From contig JAUWIQ010000012.1 in the NCBI GenBank assembly GCA_030605285.1, forward strand, positions 1 to 12,559: a stretch of 12,559 nt of DNA. Reading direction: 5' to 3'. A program made the translations under genes and the position numbers. Position 1 is the stretch's first letter, and each line of letters opens with the position of its first letter. A model generated the notes under the pieces. It saw nothing but the letters and a program-made list of their open reading frames with translations. It was not told the DNA's origin and searched no databases. The DNA comes from Planctomycetota bacterium. GTDB lineage: Bacteria > Planctomycetota > Planctomycetia > Pirellulales > UBA7805. Below, piece after piece: positions 1 to 7,770 of this stretch.

Positions 1-256
1 GTCCCTACGATCGCTGGTTAAAAAAGCCCCACAACAGCCATGTGGCCTACTAACACCAGGGCAGCCATCCCCAATTTCTGTCTACATAAGCGACTCCAGG
101 ATTCCGCCCAGAAACCAGGAGAGTGATGGGCTTCTTTGCACGACGAGGCTTGACGATCCGGCTGTTTTTTAGGCATGCGCATTCCCGACAAGGTCCTGAA
201 TTTTCATCAGACCGTAAACTTTCCGGCTGCTCATAACGTGAATTGACAACATGCTT
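1..256. other. Left-edge region without a confident gene
   Basis: This stretch lies downstream of the permease gene, which runs on the minus strand. It contains no open frame that I can assign confidently. It includes a possible intrinsic terminator for the minus strand (18-48). On the plus strand, one frame (3-53, or to 89 if one stop is read through) might be the 3' tail of a gene that starts outside the window. A second plus-strand frame is open from base 2 to about 172, but its translation resembles nothing I recognise. A second permease gene, common after DppB/OppB, is absent here. Confidence 0.5.
18..48 (-). terminator. Possible intrinsic terminator downstream of the ABC permease gene
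   Basis: Read on the minus strand, CCACA (45-41) can pair with TGTGG (33-29) around a 7-base loop. Three bases, GGC, and then a run of six T (25-20) follow. The order of stem then U-tract is right for minus-strand transcripts coming from the permease gene, whose stop lies about 210 bases upstream. The stem is short and is separated from the U-tract by three bases, so this is a moderate candidate. Confidence 0.4.
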
Positions 257-1246
257 TTATTGGTAGGAAATCCTTGGATCGACAACTACGTAGAGGACAT
301 CCGCCAATAACTGACCCAGTAATGTCAGGGCGGAAAACATCAGCGTCAGACCCATGATCACCGGGTAGTCCCGCTGGGAGAGTGCCTGCAGATACAATGT
401 CCCCATGCCTGGCCAATTGAAAATATATTCCAACCCCACGGAGCCACCGATCAGCGCGGGCAACGTGAGACCGATCATGGTAACGTACGGGATTAAAGTG
501 TTTCGAAAGGCGAGGTGCAGCAAGATGCGCACAGGCCCCACACCCTTTGCCTTCGCCGTGCGGATGTAATCCTGCCTGACTACTTCTTCCATATTTGACT
601 TGATAAAACGGCTATAATACGCCAGGGATCCATAAGTAAAACAAATCACTGGCAGAATCATATGTTTTGCGACATCCAGTATCTGCCCTGCTGTACTTAA
701 CTGACTGTAGTTGCGACTGAACATCCCCGGCTCAAGTTGAAAAGGTGTTCCGGCTAGATCTTTGTAGAAAAAGACCAACAGCAGAAGCCCAGCCACAAAC
801 GTCGGTACCGCATAGAGCATGTAGAGAAAAGTACTCACAATCCGCTCATCCAATCGACCACTTCGTGCCGTACTGTAGAGTCCCAACGGAAGCGACAGCA
901 AGTAAGACAGAATCAGCGAGGTACCTGAGAGCAACAAGGTTCGGGGTACACGCTCTCCAATCACCCGCGACACCGGCTTTTTTTCCTTGATAGACCGTCC
1001 CAGATCACCGCGGAAAAGATTCCCAGCCCAAAGCCAATAACCCGTGTACCAGGGCTGATCGAGATGGTACTGGCGTTCCAGACGTTTCATTTCTGAAGAA
1101 CTGATCTGTTGGTCAAGGCTCATCTCCGCCAAATCGAGCGTGAGTGGCGTACCTGGCATGTGGCGGATTAATGCGTAGACTGCGCAGGTAATCACCAACA
1201 GGGTGCCGAATCCAAATAGTATTCGACGAATGAGATAATGGAACAT
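257..1246 (-). CDS. Peptide/oligopeptide ABC transporter permease, DppB/OppB-like
   Basis: This 329-residue inner-membrane protein should form half of the channel of a binding-protein-dependent importer of peptides or similar solutes. The N-terminus (MFHYLIRRILFG, with a membrane segment at about 9-29) is typical of the first permease of Dpp/Opp systems. Further hydrophobic segments lie near 104-126, 138-160, 196-212, 251-275 and 297-322, six in all. The cytoplasmic EAA loop that docks the ATPase is at about 220-249, with the DYIRTAKAKG core and its conserved glycine at 235. The C-terminus, VVDPRISYQ, matches the usual DPR ending, so the protein looks complete. The ATG at 1246 fits the family start, although no strong ribosome-binding site precedes it. 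It lies 95 bases downstream of the binding-protein gene on the same strand, so the two are probably co-transcribed. The usual second permease and ATPase genes are not in view. Confidence 0.93.
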   Translation of the reverse strand: MFHYLIRRILFGFGTLLVITCAVYALIRHMPGTPLTLDLAEMSLDQQISSSEMKRLERQYHLDQPWYTGYWLWAGNLFRGDLGRSIKEKKPVSRVIGERVPRTLLLSGTSLILSYLLSLPLGLYSTARSGRLDERIVSTFLYMLYAVPTFVAGLLLLVFFYKDLAGTPFQLEPGMFSRNYSQLSTAGQILDVAKHMILPVICFTYGSLAYYSRFIKSNMEEVVRQDYIRTAKAKGVGPVRILLHLAFRNTLIPYVTMIGLTLPALIGGSVGLEYIFNWPGMGTLYLQALSQRDYPVIMGLTLMFSALTLLGQLLADVLYVVVDPRISYQ

Positions 1247-1341
1247 GCCGAAGTCTTAGTGGCCTGAGATTACGGCATCAACGTCGGACTAAACGCACCG
1301 TGCCACAGCGGGAGAATATTTTTGCGGATTTGTTCCCTGAC

Positions 1342-3387
1342 TCAATGCTCGATTGGCATCCAGAAACTGCTGAAACCGGGACCGTAGCCAAATATGCCCC
1401 GGGGGCTGAAATTATAGCCTCGTAATCGCTTGTTGAATCCGTGATAGGCGTTGCGGTAAAAAAGCCACGTATAAGGCTGGTCCCGCCAGAGAATCGCGTG
1501 AATCGCCGCGTAACAATCTTCTCGCGAAGGCTGCGATTCGGCCAGTTCCTTATCGATGCCCAGATACTCACGCGCCTCGGGATCTTTCCAGACCTTGAGT
1601 TCTTTCCACAACCTGCGATTCTTTTCGAGCTTACGGCCCTCTTCAAAAAAATCGTCGACCAGCGGATTGCTATAACTCACAAAGTTTCGCTGCTGGTCAC
1701 TGCCCCAGATATTGTCGGATGTATCCGGATCGGCTCCTGTTCCCCATCCGCCAAAGGCGGCAACAAACTGCTTGTTGAACATCTTGTCCTGCAGCGTCGC
1801 CGATTCTAGCGGCTTGACATTGCAGGCGACCCCGACAAGTCGAAGATTCTGGGCGAGCAATTCACAGAGGTCAATCCGTTCCTTGGCATTGCGCACGATG
1901 ATTGTAAATTCAAATTTACGACGCTTCCCAGCAATCTCCTTGTCGCGGTAGCCGTCCCCATCGGAATCGATCCACCCTGCTTCGTCGAGCAATTTTCCTG
2001 CCTTTTCCAGATCTTGCTTGACCGGGTCTATTTTGATGCCGATAGAATTGTCGTTGCCCGGGTACCAGCGTGAAGTTGGATGGTAAGTTCCCGTGCAAGA
2101 CTGGTCGAGGCCCTTGCGATGCACGTGGAGCATTTCGGCATGATCGAACGCATAGGTCATCGCCTGACGAACACGCGGATCGTTAAAATAGGGTGTATTG
2201 GAATTCCATTGGAAGGAAAAACTGGTCCATTCCAATCCCCTAGCTTTGGTACAACGCTGATAAAAATCATCGCCGTTTGTCTGATCACTCCATTGCTGGG
2301 GCTCTAGATTCATTTCATCAATATCCCCCGCTTCAAGACTCAACAGGCGCACACTGGCTTCGGGAATGATACGCAGTCGCACCGTTTCAAAAAACGGTTT
2401 GGCACGTACCTGTTTGCCCTCAAACATGTAGGCGGATTCTCTTCGCCTCAGCACAACCTCAACTTGATCACGATTCACGACCTCAAAACCACCGCCCGTG
2501 ACCGGCGTTTCCTCAAGTTGCACGTGGTAATCGCTATCGATGAGCGTAGGGTCTTCCGAGATAGATTTTTCGTAGATATGTTTCGGAATAATAGAAAAAT
2601 TGACGTTCCAGACATTGGTCGCCAGGGGATTGTTGTGAAAATAAACCAGGGTCTGATCGTCGTAGGCCTTAACATACTTAATCTCGGCCGTTCCTGTTCG
2701 CTGTGCACGAATAGGAACCTGCGACGACATAATCACCTTAAAACTGAATTCGATATCGTGCGCGGTGATCGGCGTCCCATCACTCCAGAGGAGATCGTCG
2801 CGCATGATGACCTTATCGTAGTAACCATCTTTACTCGTCTGCCAGGAGACAACGGAATCGGAGGAGGCAAACGGCATGAATTTCCAGTCAAACCCAAACA
2901 GCCCGAAACCGGTCAAACTACTCACCTCAAACTCGGTCATCGTACTGGCCAGAAGCGGATTTTGATTATTGAGTGCCTGCGGAGTAGCGCGGGTGATTTG
3001 CGCATCGAAGTCGACCTCACGATCAAATTTAGGAAGACGCCCCAAGGCACTAAGGATCTTCGCATTGTCCTCTTCCGAATCGTTATGAAGCTTAAGGGCC
3101 TCGTCGACCGTTGCCAAAATAGGCTCCTGAGCCTGGCGCTTACGGAGCAATTCGAGGCTGTCGAGAACCGGCAGGTCTATCCAGCCACCATCCTGGTGAA
3201 CCTTCTTCCCCAACTCCTCCAGGGTGGGTGGGTCGAAGGGCTTGATCAAATCCCCCAGTACAAAGGGACCTTCTGCGCTCTCTTCCACTGATCGATCCGT
3301 CTCCTCTCTGGAGGGGGCACAGCCGAACAAGGTCGGCAACAGCAAGAATGCTAGCGAGATGTACCAGATCGGTTTGAGATGCAACAT
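1342..3387 (-). CDS. Peptide ABC transporter substrate-binding lipoprotein (SBP_bac_5 family), unusually large
   Basis: This 681-residue lipoprotein should capture peptides or related solutes outside the inner membrane and deliver them to the neighbouring permease. I place the start at the ATG at 3387, because the protein then opens with a lipoprotein signal: basic/hydrophobic residues, then LFGC with the lipidated cysteine at 23. An AAAGGAAA site also sits eight bases upstream. An in-frame ATG at 3495 would add 36 residues that hide the signal. Family marks include LLWSDGTPITAHDIEFSF at about 199-216, SIIPKHIYEK at about 265-274, DPRVRQAMTYAFD near 403-415 and an acidic DSDGDGYRD loop at 474-482. 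Near the end, AILWRDQPYTWLFY matches the conserved tail. At 681 residues it is longer than typical DppA/OppA (about 535). The extra length lies mainly in about 100 residues before the DGTP motif and in a charged insert near 585-620. Confidence 0.92.
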   Translation of the reverse strand: MLHLKPIWYISLAFLLLPTLFGCAPSREETDRSVEESAEGPFVLGDLIKPFDPPTLEELGKKVHQDGGWIDLPVLDSLELLRKRQAQEPILATVDEALKLHNDSEEDNAKILSALGRLPKFDREVDFDAQITRATPQALNNQNPLLASTMTEFEVSSLTGFGLFGFDWKFMPFASSDSVVSWQTSKDGYYDKVIMRDDLLWSDGTPITAHDIEFSFKVIMSSQVPIRAQRTGTAEIKYVKAYDDQTLVYFHNNPLATNVWNVNFSIIPKHIYEKSISEDPTLIDSDYHVQLEETPVTGGGFEVVNRDQVEVVLRRRESAYMFEGKQVRAKPFFETVRLRIIPEASVRLLSLEAGDIDEMNLEPQQWSDQTNGDDFYQRCTKARGLEWTSFSFQWNSNTPYFNDPRVRQAMTYAFDHAEMLHVHRKGLDQSCTGTYHPTSRWYPGNDNSIGIKIDPVKQDLEKAGKLLDEAGWIDSDGDGYRDKEIAGKRRKFEFTIIVRNAKERIDLCELLAQNLRLVGVACNVKPLESATLQDKMFNKQFVAAFGGWGTGADPDTSDNIWGSDQQRNFVSYSNPLVDDFFEEGRKLEKNRRLWKELKVWKDPEAREYLGIDKELAESQPSREDCYAAIHAILWRDQPYTWLFYRNAYHGFNKRLRGYNFSPRGIFGYGPGFSSFWMPIEH

Positions 3388-3395
3388 TTCAAAAA

Positions 3396-3403
3396 TTTCC
3401 TTT
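3396..3403 (-). promoter_or_regulatory. Ribosome-binding site that fixes the start of the binding-protein gene
   Basis: On the minus strand AAAGGAAA lies eight bases before the ATG at 3387, and the peptide from that ATG begins with a lipoprotein signal. This supports 3387 over the upstream in-frame ATG at 3495. Confidence 0.6.
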
Positions 3404-3503
3404 ATTTCCGGCCTCGGACTGAAACGGTGAGGGTTCAGAAAGCATCCGCTCTGCCACCGCAAACAAATCGTACAGAAAGGGATGCCCGCCAGCAAGAAAG
3501 GCC

Positions 3504-3595
3504 CTGAATCGACTCCTGGCGGAAGTCTGGGCCAATTCCACCAGGTTCAATCGCCTCCCGCGGGGGCCCCAGCTGAGGCCCCTGCCGAGCCAGAC
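3504..3595 (-). promoter_or_regulatory. Candidate structured RNA leader upstream of the binding-protein gene
   Basis: On the minus strand a 10-bp helix forms between 3545-3536 (CCTGGTGGAA) and 3524-3515 (TTCCGCCAGG) with an 11-base loop. After a six-base bulge it is extended by five pairs between 3550-3546 and 3508-3504. Just 5' of it in the transcript, 3582-3563 folds as GGGGCCTC-AGCT-GGGGCCCC. Every imperfect pair in these helices is G-U on the minus strand, but A-C on the plus strand. The hairpin loop contains CCAGAC (3530-3525), which is complementary to GTCTGG at 3595-3590 and could form a pseudoknot. The element would lie in the 5' untranslated part of the binding-protein mRNA, about 120-210 bases before its start. 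It matches no RNA family I recognise. It could instead be a chance GC-rich fold. Confidence 0.35.
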
Positions 3596-3736
3596 GAAGG
3601 CAAGAAGGTATGACAGCAGTGCCTGCGCAGCGGAACGAACCTGTGTTGTCTTTTATGTGCCTTAGTTGTTAAGCTCCGCGACGCTCGGTGAGATACCACC
3701 GGCCTGGAATGGAATCCCGATTCATTTAAATGATGC

Positions 3737-3740
3737 GGAG
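3737..3740 (+). promoter_or_regulatory. Ribosome-binding site that fixes the start of the haem/propeller gene
   Basis: GGAG lies six bases before the ATG at 3747. The protein from that ATG begins with a clear signal peptide, whereas the longer frame from the TTG at 3666 puts 27 unrelated residues in front of it. Confidence 0.55.
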
Positions 3741-3746
3741 ATCAGG

Positions 3747-6700
3747 ATGAACTCTGCGGCTATCCAACGCATTCGTCGCGCGCTTCCCATTACGTCGCTT
3801 TTAGTCGTCGGCCTTTTGACGAGCGTACATCGTACGCTACCGGCTCGCGCTCAGGCTCCCAATCCGCCCTCGGCAAACTGGATTTGGGCACCGATTCAGA
3901 AGAACACAACTGAAGCTGCCGACATTTGTTACTTTCGCAAGACCTTTGTACTGCGAGAGGATCGTGCTGGCTGGATTGATTTAGCTTGTGACGGCGAATA
4001 CCTATTGCATGGCAACGGAATAAAAATCGCGTCCGGTAGTGGCTACGCACAAATGAAGCGTGAACAAATCGGATCGTACCTCCGCTCTGGACGCAATGTT
4101 GTCGCGATCTATGCGATCAACGAGAAACCGGGCCCCGCGGGTCTACTAGCGACTATCACTCTGGAAGGAACAAAAAACACACCGTTCCAGATGGCTACCA
4201 ACAGGACTTGGAAAACAAATCTTGAAGAAAAGGGGGGGTGGCAGCAAGCAGAATTTCTCGACAACAGTTGGCAAGCGTCTTCTATCGTCGCAAAAGGAGA
4301 CGACAACCAGATCTGGAAAAAGCCGGCCGTTGCATCCTCCACCGCAAACGAGGCGGAAAGTCAAGTTGCTCGCAAGGGAATGGAAAAAATTAAGTCCGTT
4401 TCGCGTTTCAAGGTCACGCGCGAATTCAGGGTTGAATGGGTCGTGCAACCGAAAGATACAGGATCGCTGATCGCGATGACGTTCGATGAATTTGGAAATA
4501 TCATTGCTTCCCGCGAGGATGGCCCTCTGCTACTCATCCGCGATATGGATCGAGATGGGATCACCGAGACGGTGACCACTTACTGCAAAGAGGTCAAAAA
4601 CTGCCAAGGTATCCTTGCCATGAATGGACAGGTTCTCGTCACCGCAGACGGCCCGAAAGGAAGTGGCCTTTACCGCCTTTCGGATGACGATCGGAACGGG
4701 GTTATCGATCACATTCGCCTTGTGTTGGCCTTCAAAGGGAAAATGCAGGAACACGGTCCGCACGCCCTGCGTTTGGGGCCGGATGGCATGGTGTACCTGC
4801 TCGCTGGCAATCTTTCGCGAATCAACAAGAAAATCGAACCGAGCAGCCCCTATAAATATTTTTATGAAGGGGATCTCGTTCAACCAAGGTATCAAGATCC
4901 ACGAGGCCATGCGAATTCAGGCAAGGCCCCGGGGGGAGTGATCCTGAGAATGGACCCGTCAGGAAGTCACATCGAAAGATTTGCAGGCGGACTTCGAAAT
5001 CCCTACGACCTTGCTTTCAATGCCTCCGGAGATTTGTTTACCTGGGATGCAGACATGGAGTGGGACCAGGGTACCCCTTGGTATCGCCCTACACGGGGCA
5101 ACCATGTAATTGCTGGTGCCGAATTTGGATGGCGTAGCGGTTCGGCGAAGTGGCCCGATTACTTCGTTGACAGCCTGCCTTCATTCGCGGTAACCGGAAA
5201 CGGCTCGCCTACCGGAATGACGGTTTATGAGCACTTCATGTTTCCAGTGCGGTATCATGGTTCGCTGTTTGTTGGTGATTGGGCCCGAGGCCGCATTTTC
5301 ACGGTACAACTCAAACGTCAGGGTGCCAGCTACCGAGCGGAAATCGGAGTCTTTCTCGAAGGCAGCCCCCTCAACATCACCGACCTAGAAGTCGGACCGG
5401 ATGGCATGCTCTATTTCTGTACCGGTGGCCGCGACACCGAAGGAGGAGTTTATCGGGTTGCCTGGACCGGCAGGGTACCTCCCGAGGTTCAGGACCCAGG
5501 CGAGGGGATCGAATCCGCAATGAAGCAACCTCAGTTGCATACTGCTTGGTCTCGGCAGCAGATCGCATTAGTCAAAGAGGAACTTGGGAAACAGTGGAGC
5601 GAACAACTCCTGGATCTTGCAATGGATCCTAAGGCCTCCATCGCACGTCGCACCAGGGCAATCGACCTGTTGCAACTTTACGGGCCCCAGCCATCGGTCA
5701 ATCTCCTCGTACAATTATCCGCTGACCGTGATCGACGCGTTCGCACCAAGGCTACCTACTTCCTTGGCCTGCACTCCAAAAAACAGGCTGTGGATCGTCT
5801 CGTCGAGTTGGTTGATGACCCCAACGTAGTCGTCCAGCGAACCGCATGCGAATCACTTGCCCGGACTGGCAGCACCAATCTGTCGACTGACAAATTAGTA
5901 ACCCTGCTGGGCCATGGTGACCGTTACCTAGCTTGGGCTGCTGCCAAAGTGTTACAAAATCAGTCGCTTGAAGCGTGGCAGACACGTGTTACCGAATCTG
6001 AGAACCAACGGGTTTTTCTGGTTGGAAGCGCGGCAATTCTGGGAACGAAGCCGGACCCCGAAACCTGTCAGGATATTCTGCGACGAGCCCATGGCTTGAT
6101 GGAAGGCTTCGTTGCGGACCGGGAGTTTATCGATCTGCTACGCGTCATGCAGATTGCCCTCCACCAGGGGAAGATCGCTCCTGACAAGGTCCCCAACCTG
6201 ATGCAACAAATTTCAAGCGAGTTTCCTTCCGGCAACGCAACAATCAATCGGGAACTGATCCGCTTGCTTGCCTACCTGGAATCACCTCTGGTCGCAAAGC
6301 GTTATCTAGATCTTTTAACACTTGACTTGCCTCTGCCAGAAAAAACGCATTTGATCGTGCATACGCCCTATCTGATTAAAGGCTGGTCGTCGACACAGCA
6401 ATTTGAAATACTTCGGATCATTGCTGAAATTCAAAAAGATACAAACAGTCCCTCACATGCACGCTATCTAGATAACGTTGCCCGGCGCATCGTCTCGCGC
6501 ATGTCCCCAGCGGACCAAATGTTAGCTCTGGATCGAGGTGCCGAGTGGCCTGGTGCAGCACTTGGCGCAATTGCAAAGGTCCCGGAACAGCCCAATCCAG
6601 AAATTCTCAGTAAGCTGAAGGACCTTGATGAAAAGCTCGCCCAAGATGAGGGAGAAGCCGCCTCACGACTGCGAATCGGCATCGCGGCGGTCATCGCTCG

Positions 6701-7616
6701 TAGCGGGAATAATGAAGCGATGGCTTATTTGCGAGAATTATTTGAAAACGAACCTGAGCGGCGCGGCATTCTCGCCGTTGCGCTCGCACAGTATCCCAAT
6801 GACGACAACTGGCCTCTGTTGATTCGTTCTCTGGGAGTGGTGGAAGGGGGCATCGCTGCAGAAGTCATGGGAAAAATGTTCGCGACAGAGCGAACCTGTG
6901 ATGACCCGCACGTCATTCGTCAGGTCATCCTGCAAGGGCTTAAACAAAATCAGGACGCCGGCCGACGCTTGGCAACCGGACTGCTGAAAAAATGGAACGG
7001 GGCACTTCCGGAGCAATCTGCGAAGACCCAAATTGACAAACTCACGGCTTGGCAGTCTTGGTTTCGGAAGACCTATCCTGATTTGCCTAATCCGGTGCTC
7101 CCAGAGGAAGCAGAGGGGGATCGTTACAGATTTTCTGAGCTAAAAGAATACCTTGAAAGCGAAGATGCCGAAATCGCCAAACCTGAATTAGGACGCCATG
7201 TTTACACTCAAGCTCAATGTATCAAGTGCCACAGGTTTGGTGAGTTGGGATCGGGAATTGGCCCCGACCTGACAACGATCAATAAAAGATTTCAAAAAAA
7301 GGAATTACTTGAGTCAATTATCTTTCCTTCCCATGTGATTTCTGATCAGTATGCAACCAAGACGGTTGCCATGGCAAGCGGCCGCATCCTGCAGGGTATT
7401 GTCCACGAAAATAACGATGGAAGCATCATCGTCATCGATCCGGAGGGCAACAAATCTACCGTGGCAGCCGAAGACATTGATGAAATTGCCACCAACAAGG
7501 AATCGACGATGCCGGCAGGTCTGTTAAATTCCCTGTCGCTGGAAGAAATTGCAAGCCTCTTTGCATTTCTGAATCAGCAACCGCATACTACCGTCTCACA
7601 GCGACCCGACCGCTAA
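3747..7616 (+). CDS. Secreted planctomycete-type dehydrogenase-like propeller protein with HEAT-like repeats and C-terminal haem (CxxCH) domain
   Basis: This 1289-residue protein is probably exported: MNSAAIQRIRR, then a hydrophobic stretch and a likely cleavage after ARAQA near residue 37. Next comes a beta-sandwich, galactose-binding-like domain (about 43-195, starting ANWIWAP). A beta-propeller follows at about 228-575, of the type called 'putative membrane-bound dehydrogenase' (TIGR02604). Its marks are DRDG-type acidic loops near 264 and 312, HGPHALRLGPDGMVY near 337, GLRNPYDLAF near 414 and the following ME-D, PWYRP and EFGWR elements. Helical, HEAT-like repeats fill about 590-1110. The C-terminal domain resembles TIGR02603: CIKCH with haem cysteines 1158 and 1161 and histidine 1162, then GIGPDLT, and Met1255 in MPAGLLNSLS as a possible distal ligand. 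The role is inferred as a periplasmic or surface oxidoreductase; the substrate is unknown. It diverges from the transporter genes and is not clearly in an operon. Confidence 0.9.
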   Translation: MNSAAIQRIRRALPITSLLVVGLLTSVHRTLPARAQAPNPPSANWIWAPIQKNTTEAADICYFRKTFVLREDRAGWIDLACDGEYLLHGNGIKIASGSGYAQMKREQIGSYLRSGRNVVAIYAINEKPGPAGLLATITLEGTKNTPFQMATNRTWKTNLEEKGGWQQAEFLDNSWQASSIVAKGDDNQIWKKPAVASSTANEAESQVARKGMEKIKSVSRFKVTREFRVEWVVQPKDTGSLIAMTFDEFGNIIASREDGPLLLIRDMDRDGITETVTTYCKEVKNCQGILAMNGQVLVTADGPKGSGLYRLSDDDRNGVIDHIRLVLAFKGKMQEHGPHALRLGPDGMVYLLAGNLSRINKKIEPSSPYKYFYEGDLVQPRYQDPRGHANSGKAPGGVILRMDPSGSHIERFAGGLRNPYDLAFNASGDLFTWDADMEWDQGTPWYRPTRGNHVIAGAEFGWRSGSAKWPDYFVDSLPSFAVTGNGSPTGMTVYEHFMFPVRYHGSLFVGDWARGRIFTVQLKRQGASYRAEIGVFLEGSPLNITDLEVGPDGMLYFCTGGRDTEGGVYRVAWTGRVPPEVQDPGEGIESAMKQPQLHTAWSRQQIALVKEELGKQWSEQLLDLAMDPKASIARRTRAIDLLQLYGPQPSVNLLVQLSADRDRRVRTKATYFLGLHSKKQAVDRLVELVDDPNVVVQRTACESLARTGSTNLSTDKLVTLLGHGDRYLAWAAAKVLQNQSLEAWQTRVTESENQRVFLVGSAAILGTKPDPETCQDILRRAHGLMEGFVADREFIDLLRVMQIALHQGKIAPDKVPNLMQQISSEFPSGNATINRELIRLLAYLESPLVAKRYLDLLTLDLPLPEKTHLIVHTPYLIKGWSSTQQFEILRIIAEIQKDTNSPSHARYLDNVARRIVSRMSPADQMLALDRGAEWPGAALGAIAKVPEQPNPEILSKLKDLDEKLAQDEGEAASRLRIGIAAVIARSGNNEAMAYLRELFENEPERRGILAVALAQYPNDDNWPLLIRSLGVVEGGIAAEVMGKMFATERTCDDPHVIRQVILQGLKQNQDAGRRLATGLLKKWNGALPEQSAKTQIDKLTAWQSWFRKTYPDLPNPVLPEEAEGDRYRFSELKEYLESEDAEIAKPELGRHVYTQAQCIKCHRFGELGSGIGPDLTTINKRFQKKELLESIIFPSHVISDQYATKTVAMASGRILQGIVHENNDGSIIVIDPEGNKSTVAAEDIDEIATNKESTMPAGLLNSLSLEEIASLFAFLNQQPHTTVSQRPDR

Positions 7617-7770
7617 ACGAGATCCCTTGGGCCGTACCTCAAAATCCGTAGTTCGGCAGGGCGCGATCTTCCAGGCTGTGCATGATGTGAGGCTCCTTGC
7701 AGCGATGCTCTACTACGGAAAATCATCGAGCGCGACAAGAAAAAATCGCTGATCGCGAGCCAACCCGATC
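7617..7770. other. Intergenic region between the haem/propeller and CPBP genes
   Basis: These 154 bases hold no gene. TCCGTAGT (7645-7652) is repeated inverted as ACTACGGA (7712-7719), but the 59-base spacing makes a terminator unlikely. I see no stem with a T-run after the haem/propeller gene and no clear promoter or ribosome-binding site for the next gene. Confidence 0.5.

Larger units (their letters stand above)
3388..3746. other. Divergent intergenic region between the binding-protein gene and the haem/propeller gene
   Basis: These 359 bases separate two divergently transcribed genes and should hold both promoters. I see no convincing -35/-10 pair for either direction. The region contains a structured GC-rich segment (3504-3595), a small plus-strand open frame (3482-3613, 43 codons plus stop), and a 12-base perfect palindrome, TCATTTAAATGA, at 3722-3733 just before the ribosome-binding site of the plus-strand gene. 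The in-frame TTG at 3666 upstream of the plus-strand gene is probably not used. Confidence 0.7.

Noticed and set aside
2464..3291. 275-residue plus-strand open frame
   Set aside because: It lies wholly antisense to the well-supported binding-protein gene and shows no recognisable domain.
3388..3495. Longer start for the binding-protein gene at the ATG at 3495
   Set aside because: It adds 36 residues that bury a clear lipoprotein signal, and the ATG at 3387 has a well-spaced AAAGGAAA site.
3541..3560. tRNA-like T-loop (GGTTCAATC) in the intergenic region
   Set aside because: The flanking bases do not form a T-stem and no acceptor, D or anticodon arms can be built around it.
3666..3746. TTG at 3666 as start of the haem/propeller gene
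   Set aside because: The extra 27 residues are not signal-like; the ATG at 3747 has GGAG at good spacing and begins a signal peptide.
7645..7719. TCCGTAGT/ACTACGGA inverted repeat as a terminator after the haem/propeller gene
   Set aside because: Eight-base arms separated by 59 bases and no T-run make this unconvincing.
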